10,857 nt of DNA. It comes from Firmicutes bacterium UBA2530. GTDB taxonomy: Bacteria; Bacillota; Clostridia; Tissierellales; Sedimentibacteraceae. Each line of letters begins with the position of its first letter. Within the stretch, counting starts at the first letter, position 1. Shown one piece after another: positions 1 to 5,625 of the stretch. The stretch is taken from the NCBI GenBank assembly GCA_002340985.1, contig DDNC01000013.1, positions 184,344 through 195,200 on the forward strand. The letters are read 5' to 3'. The notes below the pieces were generated by a model that was not told the DNA's origin, searched no databases, and was given only the letters and a program-made list of their open reading frames with translations. The position numbers and the translations under genes were made by a program.

Positions 1-1209
1 TCCATTTCTAAGTTCTGCATTTCCTTGGGCATCTATTTCTATACTTAACACATTATTCACATGATCATATAAAAGCTCATACCAACCATCCTTAGATATT
101 AATGGAATATCAGGGTTTGAAATGTATGTTACAGGTGAAGAGCCTGCCCCACTAGGTATACTGTATTCTTGTATAGTAGTCTTTGGGCTGTAATTTTCTG
201 GTTTTGGTCCACCTATCTTAGCAGCTACGTCAGCTGGTACTGTAAATATTCTTACTACGTAGAAGCTAGCACCTACATTTCCATACTTAGACTTAATAGC
301 ATCATCATCGGTAGATGTACTAAATGTATATTCTGTACCATTTACTGCTTTAAATGATTCGCCTTGCCCTATTTTTGCTATTTCACGATCATCATACTCA
401 CTTGCATATGATACAACTGGCCATAATGCCCCACTTTCAAAATATATATTATTGTATGGCGCTACCATATATTCAGTTTGTTGCCAATAAGCTGTATCAT
501 ATGGAGGAACATATTTTGTTAATTTTATATCTGCTCCTTCTGAAACTATTATAAAATGAATTATATTTGCTCCTGCCGGGTCATAGCCAAGAACGCGTGC
601 GTATGCATGACTGTTAGATATTTCGAGTGTAAGCAGTCCATCAAGGTTTATTGTCTTTGTTTTCCCACCTTTTGCTGTTACACTCCCTTGAGGTGCATTT
701 CCGGTATAAGCTACACCGGGCTGAATGACTGCCTTGCTTGCTGTGCTGTCCCAGTATACATTAAACTGTGATGCAGTACCAGAAAGCTTCTGTGCGAACT
801 CACGCAACTGGATGTAATTTGTATCACCATCAATTAGCCTTGCATCTGAAAATGTAAATGCTTTTCCATTTAACATAAATTTTGTATTGCTAATCCTAAC
901 ATTTGTGGTATTTTGGGTCTTAGTCTTGGTAATCGTTCCGCTATAAGGCTTTCCTGTCTCAATAACTGCATATTGACCGTCCCACCCCACATCGAACTGT
1001 GCGGATGTACCGTTTAGCATTGCTGCAATTGCGCGTAGTTGCAAGTAATTAGTATCGTTTATAGAGTACACGGCCGTAACTGAAACGGGCTTACCATCCA
1101 TCATAAAATCTGTTTTGCTTGGTATTGCAGTGTCTGCAAACACTGCCGTTATAGACAAGTTCATCGCTATAAGCAGAATTAACAACACTCTTTTAATTAT
1201 TTTTTTCAC
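1..1209 (-). CDS. Secreted protein with two copper-amine-oxidase-N-like (stalk) domains, 3' end cut by window
   Basis: The frame is open from a GTG at 1209 to the left edge, giving 403 visible codons without a stop. The GTG is chosen because AGGAGGG (1218-1224) lies 8 nt upstream. Residues 1-25 form a signal peptide: basic MKKIIKR, a hydrophobic core, then AVFA before DT as the likely signal peptidase I site. Two similar ~60-residue modules follow at about 34-92 and 110-170. Each has F-M-(M/L)-(D/N)-G-K, a D-T-N-Y-(L/I)-Q-L-R-(A/E) core and a Q-F-(D/N)-V-x-W-D ending. This is the pattern of the copper amine oxidase N-terminal / stalk domain of surface proteins in Bacillota. Residues from about 181 are an unrecognised beta-rich region that may be the functional head. 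The export signal and duplicated stalk are seen; a cell-surface role is inferred from the family. It is probably a host gene unrelated to the defence-like genes on the right. Confidence 0.87.
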   Translation of the reverse strand, partial: MKKIIKRVLLILLIAMNLSITAVFADTAIPSKTDFMMDGKPVSVTAVYSINDTNYLQLRAIAAMLNGTSAQFDVGWDGQYAVIETGKPYSGTITKTKTQNTTNVRISNTKFMLNGKAFTFSDARLIDGDTNYIQLREFAQKLSGTASQFNVYWDSTASKAVIQPGVAYTGNAPQGSVTAKGGKTKTINLDGLLTLEISNSHAYARVLGYDPAGANIIHFIIVSEGADIKLTKYVPPYDTAYWQQTEYMVAPYNNIYFESGALWPVVSYASEYDDREIAKIGQGESFKAVNGTEYTFSTSTDDDAIKSKYGNVGASFYVVRIFTVPADVAAKIGGPKPENYSPKTTIQEYSIPSGAGSSPVTYISNPDIPLISKDGWYELLYDHVNNVLSIEIDAQGNAELRNG

Positions 1210-1217
1210 TGTATTAT

Positions 1218-1224
1218 CCCTCCT
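1218..1224 (-). promoter_or_regulatory. Ribosome binding site deciding a GTG start
   Basis: On the minus strand this reads AGGAGGG, a near-perfect Shine-Dalgarno, 8 nt before the GTG at 1209. It supports GTG rather than a downstream ATG as start, and the resulting N-terminus is a clean signal peptide. Confidence 0.85.
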
Positions 1225-1264
1225 AAAGCATAGTCGATTGGGAAATGTTCTCCCTTGTTCACAT

Positions 1265-1274
1265 TGTATAATAA
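1265..1274 (-). promoter_or_regulatory. Possible -10 region for the stalk-domain gene
   Basis: The minus strand reads TTATTATACA here, which contains TATTAT and TATACA, both close to the TATAAT consensus. It lies about 55-65 nt before the GTG start. No TTGACA-like -35 element sits at the proper distance; the DNA there is G/A- and T-rich. That would fit an activator-dependent promoter, given the operator-like repeats just upstream. The assignment is tentative. Confidence 0.35.
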
Positions 1275-1299
1275 TTCCCACTAAAAAAACTCTCCACTT

Positions 1300-1331
1300 C
1301 ATGAAACATGATTTTTTTGACATGAAACATG
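1300..1331. promoter_or_regulatory. Tandem operator-like repeats, CATGAAACATG x2
   Basis: The 11-mer CATGAAACATG occurs exactly at 1300-1310 and again at 1321-1331, so the copies start 21 bp apart, two helical turns. Each copy is itself a CATG-AAA-CATG inverted repeat. If the -10 at about 1270 is right, the copies are centred roughly 45 and 66 bp upstream of the transcription start. That is typical of an activator binding as two dimers on one face of the helix. The repeats and spacing are seen; the regulatory role is inferred and the regulator is unknown. Confidence 0.5.
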
Positions 1332-1418
1332 GTTTGAATTATTCCTTCTTCATCATATTCTCAAAATAGTCTAATACATTATAACAATATACTCCTCATT
1401 ATTTTTTCAAAGAAAAAT

Positions 1419-1445
1419 AGCGTAAAAGCAAATTGCCCTTACGCT
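1419..1445 (-). terminator. Hairpin with T-rich tail on the minus strand
   Basis: The arms AGCGTAA (1419-1425) and TTACGCT (1439-1445) pair perfectly over 7 bp. Three inner pairs (GCA/TGC) are possible across a small internal loop. Read on the minus strand the stem is followed by ATTTTTCTTTG, a reasonable intrinsic-terminator U tract. It lies just after the stop of the minus-strand remnant at 1472-1579. Confidence 0.5.
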
Positions 1446-1471
1446 CATGGTTTATTATTTATTTTAAATTA

Positions 1472-1579
1472 TTAATGTCCTTGGTGTTGCAACAGGACTA
1501 CAACCTCTATATGTCCCGTTGCTGCAATTCTGATGACTGTTGAACCTATTACTCCCTTGGCGTCAGGGTATATTTTCAA
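1472..1579 (-). pseudogene. Possible remnant or short gene of unknown identity
   Basis: A short frame reads from a TTG at 1579 to TAA at 1472, 35 residues. It contains KIYPDAKGVIGSTVI and RIAATGHIEVVVLLQHQGH, which look protein-like rather than random. There is no ATG, no ribosome binding site before the TTG, and the frame is closed by a TGA a few codons further upstream. A terminator-like hairpin follows the stop. The simplest reading is the 3' end of a decayed gene that kept its terminator. I do not recognise the family, and chance is not excluded. Confidence 0.25.
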
Positions 1580-1676
1580 TAATTTCGGCGCTCAACCCTT
1601 TTTTTAATAGAATATTTGTACTGATTATACCATGACAACTCTTATTTTTCGATGTTTAATTTAGTAAAGATAAAAG

Positions 1677-1730
1677 CTGCTAAGGCTAAAACCCTCAGCG
1701 TGCTGAAGGTTTTAGTCTTAGCAGTTTTTT
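1677..1730. terminator. Very strong intrinsic terminator, usable in both directions
   Basis: The arms starting CTGCTAAGGC (1677) and ending GTCTTAGCAG (1724) pair over 22 positions, with one G-T pair and one C/A mismatch, closing on a 4-nt loop at 1699-1702. On the plus strand TTTTTT follows (1725-1730). On the minus strand the tail reads CTTTTATCTTT. It lies about 180 bp past the stop of the minus-strand gene ending at 1906, which it probably terminates. No plus-strand gene lies immediately to its left. Confidence 0.82.
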
Positions 1731-1905
1731 CAGCAGAAATTCTCTATCTTTTGCTTATCATTTCTCTTTGTAAATTGGAACTTTTGAGTTACGTGTTATA
1801 AACATAATGGGTAACTAAGACGCTATAATATTTAACCAAGTAAGCGTGATAACGCCGCTGTACCCCTCCCTTCGTTATGTTGCATGTTATTTTATGTTCT
1901 TGTTC

Positions 1906-3510
1906 TTAGTTGTAATCTATTACTTTGATAGAGTTTTTAACAATATTAGGAAGATGCTTGGAACGTATCTCAAACTCTATCTCCTGTGGTAACTCATTGT
2001 ATACGAGAACTGTAGGCAATCCCATGCTTGTATTTTGTTTTAGGTATTGTATGTTAAACGAAAGAATATCGTGTTGTTCATAAGAAAATGTGGTGTAGCA
2101 AAATAATCGTTCTATCGCATCATTATATGTTTCCTTATATTCCGCATATTCTTCTGATGCTGATTTACCTTGCATCAAAATATCTATGTCTGGCATATGG
2201 TAGGTCAAAGTTGGCGGATAATTTGAGAATCCATCAATGTCTACAAGAGCTTCTATCATAAAAAGTGTTTCTTCCAACGAGTTTTCATTAAACATTTTTA
2301 TGAATGAATAGCCGGGAATCGGCAGGTCTTTTGCATGGCATATGCATCCTTTAGGAAATATTAATTTTACATCAATATCTTCATCAAATGAAGTTCCTGT
2401 ATTACTTATTACGCATTGTACATAATATTTCTTTTGTAGAGCAGAGAAATAATCATAATATTCATTATACTCGTCAATCTCCAAATACAAATCCATAATC
2501 AAATTATACTTCATTTGTTCTTCATCAGTACCATCAAGTGATGGTTTAGAATTGCCAAAGGGTAACCGCATTGTTGAAACATTTATTTTGAGATTCCCTA
2601 GTAGAAAGAAATCATCAGATATTGGAAGTCCTTGCTTTTCACAGTAGTCAATGATTTTTTTTTGTACTTCAGGCTTTATTTCAGCATATTTGACAGTAAA
2701 CATTCCAGATAGCCTTATTTTTTTCATACTTTCTTTGAGTGATGTGATTTCTTTGTCCGATACATATTTCAACAGAGCAGCATCTTTATCTGTTTTCTCT
2801 GGTTCTTGCACTTCTAAGAGTTCAGGAACACATTTTTCAGGAATTACTATTGCTGCTACTTGTTCATATATTTCATTGATTTTTTGCTCTTTGTTTTTCA
2901 TGAACTCTGAATCTGTCCATTTTCTCGTATATGAGTGTGCATCAGAAGCTGGTTTATTCTCTAATATCCCCCTCAAAGAAAGTTCAGATTTCTTTTGAGC
3001 AATAGGTAAAGCACTTATTCCCGCAAAAAATGATAGCTGCTCTTCTTTCGTCATTTCAATATCAAGAAATTCAAGCCGAACGCCATAATTCACCGGCGTA
3101 TTAAGCATAGTTGCAATGCGTTCTAAATGATAAATGACAATATTAATGGTTGCATCGACATCACACAATTCTTGGCGTTCAGCTAATCTCAACTCTTGAT
3201 TTGTAATGAATACAAATCCTGATGCTTGATTTGCAGTAACTCCAGAGAAGTCGTCTATAAACTTATCTTTAATGTCTTTGAAAGATTGTTGGCCTCGCGG
3301 GAAATACACTCCGGCAATCCATTTGCTATCTTTTTCAAAGAAGACAATATCTTTCTTACCGTCTTTCCCCCCTAATGGATGTGAGGGGTCAATGTTTTGG
3401 AAGCCATCATTATGTAATAAAATTGCAGCAAGTCGCTCGGCTGGCGCTTGCCCTCTATCCCATTCTAATAATCTATGCCAAGTTTCTTTGCCTTCATTCA
3501 TTCGTGCCAT
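1906..3510 (-). CDS. Defence-type protein with N-terminal restriction-endonuclease-like domain
   Basis: This is a 534-residue protein with no signal peptide or membrane segment, so probably cytoplasmic. The ATG at 3510 has AAGGGGT (3517-3523) 7 nt upstream. Residues about 20-130 resemble the Mrr-type PD-(D/E)XK fold. A helix carries E25, then comes G-G-K-D-G-K-K-D-I (47-55, acidic D54), a strand W-I-A-G-V-Y-F (64-70), and F-I-T-N-Q-E-L-x-L-A-E-R (101-112). In active Mrr-like enzymes the strand carries Q-x-K or E-x-K; here it is V-Y-F, so the catalytic lysine seems lost and the domain may only bind DNA. The middle (about 190-300) is charged and helical. Residues about 360-534 are beta-rich, with V-I-S-N-T-G (367-372) and F-x-I-R-S-K-H-L-P near the end, recalling Ig-like folds. 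A DNA-sensing defence role is inference; no exact family was recognised. Confidence 0.72.
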   Translation of the reverse strand: MARMNEGKETWHRLLEWDRGQAPAERLAAILLHNDGFQNIDPSHPLGGKDGKKDIVFFEKDSKWIAGVYFPRGQQSFKDIKDKFIDDFSGVTANQASGFVFITNQELRLAERQELCDVDATINIVIYHLERIATMLNTPVNYGVRLEFLDIEMTKEEQLSFFAGISALPIAQKKSELSLRGILENKPASDAHSYTRKWTDSEFMKNKEQKINEIYEQVAAIVIPEKCVPELLEVQEPEKTDKDAALLKYVSDKEITSLKESMKKIRLSGMFTVKYAEIKPEVQKKIIDYCEKQGLPISDDFFLLGNLKINVSTMRLPFGNSKPSLDGTDEEQMKYNLIMDLYLEIDEYNEYYDYFSALQKKYYVQCVISNTGTSFDEDIDVKLIFPKGCICHAKDLPIPGYSFIKMFNENSLEETLFMIEALVDIDGFSNYPPTLTYHMPDIDILMQGKSASEEYAEYKETYNDAIERLFCYTTFSYEQHDILSFNIQYLKQNTSMGLPTVLVYNELPQEIEFEIRSKHLPNIVKNSIKVIDYN

Positions 3511-3541
3511 AATTATACCCCTTATACTAATTAGAATTGTA

Positions 3542-3568
3542 CGATATAGTTTTATACAAGCTATATCG
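3542..3568. promoter_or_regulatory. Perfect 8-bp-arm inverted repeat in a divergent intergenic region
   Basis: CGATATAG (3542-3549) and CTATATCG (3561-3568) are exact reverse complements separated by 11 nt. They lie 32 bp upstream of the ATG at 3510 and 110 bp upstream of the recombinase ATG at 3679, between divergent genes. No U tract follows on either strand, so an operator is more likely than a terminator. The centre contains TTTTATAC, whose complement GTATAAAA could overlap a promoter. The repressor is unknown. Confidence 0.4.
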
Positions 3569-3678
3569 GTTCGGAACGTAACTAAACTTCGCCTAATTGC
3601 TATTATACAAAATTTAAGCTTCTCATAATTAAATATTCAATTATTGGTAACAATTTCAATAATAGGAGTTTCATTAAT

Positions 3679-4536
3679 ATGCAATCTAATAAAACTTGTC
3701 CTATTTTAGAACAATATCTAAATTATTTAACTATTATTAAAGGTCGAAGTAATAATACTATTCTTGAATACAGAATTGATTTACTCTACTTTTTTAAATT
3801 TATAAGTGAGAAACGAAGAATACCACAAGTTAACTTTGATTTTAGTTACATTGACATAACATTTATTAAATCAATTTCTATCAATGACATGTATTCTTTT
3901 ATCTCTTATTGCCAAACCAATTTAAATTCTTCCGCAGGAACCAGGGCTAGAAAAATAGTGTCCATAAGACAATTTTGGAAATATCTAAATTCAAAAGCTC
4001 ATTTGCTAGATAGCAATATAGCGGAAGAACTTGAAACCCCTAAACTTCCTAAGCGAATTCCAAAATATTTAACACTCGAAGAATCTGTTCGTTTACTTAT
4101 AGAATGTAAATCTAATCCTCGTGACAACTGTATTATTACTATTTTTCTAAACTGTGCTCTTCGTTTGTCTGAACTTGCTAATCTAAATATTAACCAAGTT
4201 AATACAAATATTCTTTCAGTAATTGGTAAAGGCAATAAAGAGCGTAAAATATTTTTGACACCTGCAACACAAAAGTCTTTAGCTACTTGGCTTCGAATTC
4301 ACAACACCATGGATGTGCCAACAAATGCGCTTTTTATATCCAGAAAATATTTCTACCCATAAATTACGACATACATCTGCAACTTTAATGTACAAATATG
4401 GACATGTTGATATTCGTTCTCTACAACAAATTCTTGGTCATGAAAGTATTGCCACAACAGAATCTATACCCATGTTGATGATTCATTATTGCAATCTGCT
4501 GTGAATTCCAATCCACTTGCTTTAATGTTTAATTAG
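3679..4536 (+). pseudogene. XerC-like tyrosine recombinase, frameshifted twice
   Basis: The ATG at 3679 follows AGGAG (3664-3668). The first 220 residues are intact: an N-terminal SAM-like core-binding domain (L-N-Y-L-x-x-I-K-G-R-S-x-N-T) and the start of the catalytic domain with A-L-R-L-S-E-L-A (R162) and I-G-K-G-N-K-E-R (K184). After A-L-F-I-S-R the frame reaches TAA at 4360. The match resumes in the next frame with E-N-I-S-T-H-K-L-R-H-T-S-A-T-L and L-G-H-E-S, the H-x-x-R and H boxes. Roughly 25-30 family-typical residues are missing at the junction (about 4336-4345). A second shift at about 4462, which reads as loss of one A, moves the active-site tyrosine segment I-Y-T-H-V-D back to the first frame, ending at TAG 4534-4536 after N-S-N-P-L-A-L-M-F-N. 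All catalytic motifs survive in pieces, but no single product contains them. It is probably the dead integrase of an island. Confidence 0.88.
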
Positions 4537-4539
4537 TCT

Positions 4540-4564
4540 TATGGCAAGCGCAAAGCTTGCCATA
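4540..4564. terminator. Perfect 10-bp hairpin between convergent genes
   Basis: TATGGCAAGC (4540-4549) pairs exactly with GCTTGCCATA (4555-4564) around a 5-nt loop. It starts four bases after the recombinase stop codon and lies about 80 bp past the stop of the convergent minus-strand gene. Neither flank has a strong run of T, so terminator efficiency is uncertain. Its position between converging genes makes a shared terminator the best reading. Confidence 0.6.
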
Positions 4565-4644
4565 TTCTAAACATTATAGGAAGTTCGGAGAATACTAAAT
4601 AACGACTATTTTCATAATTCCATAAACCCCATACCACCGCTTGT

Positions 4645-5358
4645 TTATAAATCTTCTTTTGTATACATCCATTCAGGTAGTTCATTCCAGAATGTAACAA
4701 GTGCATTATAATAATCGATGAAATCTTTATTTTCTATTTGCAACGTAGCTTCTAATAAAGACGAATGATACAAATACAGTAAATCATATTTTCCAATTCC
4801 AGTATCGTGTTCAAAATAATCTGGCCTCATTTTTCTAAGTTTCTGTTCCGAATCACCTTCAGAGTGTTTAATGACGTTGACAAGAGCTCGTAATTCTTTA
4901 ATCTTGGGCCAACAAGTTAATTTTTCGAGTGATTGCTGATGCCATTCAAATACTTCTTTTGAAAAGTTAAACCCTTTCTTTAAATCCCTCTCTTCATACT
5001 TAATACCTTCACTTTGGGCTTCGCGATACACAAAATCGAATAGTTGCTGTTCCCATACTTGACAGAGACAACTAATCCACATACTAATATTTCGATACTG
5101 CATCAAAGAAAGAATCTTATATTTTTCAAAAGCAGCTTCTTGTACTGTTTCGACATAGTCAGAAGGATCTATTATATTATTTTCGTCACAAGGTTGATGC
5201 ATTACATTGTCCCATAAGTGATTCTGATAGTCTCTAGCTTCCTTTTCTGCGTCAGCAAAAACAGGCTCTATTTTTTCAAAAAACAGTTCTTTTATTTGCG
5301 TTAAATCTTTTATGTATTTCTTTCGTAGCCCCTTGTATAAGTATAATTGCGATTTCAT
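4645..5358 (-). CDS. Alpha-helical protein of unknown function with a HEPN-like motif
   Basis: This is a 237-residue cytoplasmic protein, predominantly helical and charged. The ATG at 5358 is preceded by AGGAGAC (5364-5370) with a 5-nt spacer. Two segments stand out: Q-Y-R-N-I-S-M-W-I-S (87-96), leading into a W-E-Q-Q-L-F-D-F-V helix, and E-L-R-A-L-V-N-V-I-K-H-S-E-G-D-S (155-170), followed by L-R-K-M-R-P-D-Y-F. The R...N...K-H arrangement resembles HEPN-type helical proteins, several of which are RNases in toxin-antitoxin and abortive-infection systems. However, R157 and H165 are separated by seven residues rather than the canonical four to six, so catalysis cannot be claimed. It follows the helicase gene on the same strand after a 267-bp gap, suggesting a link to that gene. 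A defence role is inference from context. Confidence 0.65.
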   Translation of the reverse strand: MKSQLYLYKGLRKKYIKDLTQIKELFFEKIEPVFADAEKEARDYQNHLWDNVMHQPCDENNIIDPSDYVETVQEAAFEKYKILSLMQYRNISMWISCLCQVWEQQLFDFVYREAQSEGIKYEERDLKKGFNFSKEVFEWHQQSLEKLTCWPKIKELRALVNVIKHSEGDSEQKLRKMRPDYFEHDTGIGKYDLLYLYHSSLLEATLQIENKDFIDYYNALVTFWNELPEWMYTKEDL

Positions 5359-5363
5359 GATTA

Positions 5364-5370
5364 GTCTCCT
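5364..5370 (-). promoter_or_regulatory. Ribosome binding site of the small helical protein
   Basis: The minus strand reads AGGAGAC here, 5 nt before the ATG at 5358. The strong match indicates independent translation initiation, not read-through from the helicase gene 267 bp upstream. Confidence 0.75.
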
Positions 5371-5407
5371 CAGTATTTGACAACTTTGTACTGTTTAAAT
5401 GAATATT

Positions 5408-5542
5408 TCATAATTGATAAGTCCTGCCATTGGCAAAGTTATGCATTTTGCTACAACAGGATCGTCCACCGATTAAACAAACTGCGAAGCTCAATAAATA
5501 AGAATTTGCCGCGTTGTTTATTTTGTCAGGTTCAGACATCAT
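5408..5542 (-). other. Short open frame between helicase and helical-protein genes
   Basis: ATG-ATG at 5542 opens a 44-residue frame beginning MMSEPDKINNAANSYLLSF and ending at TGA 5408-5410. Its start overlaps (ATGA) the TGA at 5539-5541 that ends the in-frame continuation of the helicase frame. It contains a short hydrophobic stretch and three cysteines. No clear ribosome binding site precedes it and no family is recognised, so it may be non-coding or a remnant. Confidence 0.15.
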
Positions 5543-5625
5543 TCCGGTTTACCAGTATTCTCATCTACATGTTTGTGGAATACGGTAAATCTTTCGCTGA
5601 GATCATGGATACAGTAGACCTCTGT

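Larger units (their letters stand above)
1210..1905. other. Gene-poor intergenic region
   Basis: About 700 bases contain no convincing complete gene on either strand. Moving rightward the region holds the leader and operator-like repeats of the stalk-domain gene (1210-1331), a hairpin with a T-rich minus-strand tail (1419-1445), a possible gene remnant (1472-1579), a very strong bidirectional-type terminator hairpin (1677-1730), and a loose palindrome with AGTTAC/GTAACT ends (1787-1816). Nothing further was recognised between 1816 and the stop codon at 1906. Confidence 0.6.

Noticed and set aside
169..771. Three consecutive short plus-strand frames in the left 800 bases
   Set aside because: All are antisense to the continuous 403-codon stalk-domain gene with signal peptide and ribosome binding site.
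1787..1816. Loose palindrome with AGTTAC / GTAACT ends as an operator
   Set aside because: Only 10 of 15 positions are symmetrical and it lies downstream of a stop codon with no promoter or gene start nearby.
2651..2998. Plus-strand open frame of 115 codons within the 534-residue gene
   Set aside because: It is antisense to a well-supported gene, rich in S and F from complement codons, and has no ribosome binding site.
3272..3628. Plus-strand open frame of 118 codons antisense to the 534-residue gene
   Set aside because: It overlaps a strongly supported minus-strand gene, has no recognisable domain, and its composition is that of a complementary frame.
4313..4504. A separate 63-residue plus-strand gene carrying the recombinase H-x-x-R box
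   Set aside because: It is the continuation of the frameshifted recombinase in another frame, with no ribosome binding site of its own, and is reported as part of the pseudogene.
5427..5440. TGCCATTGGCA palindrome after the helicase gene as a terminator
   Set aside because: The arms are 5 bp around a single central base, which cannot form a stable hairpin loop, and there is no adjacent T tract.
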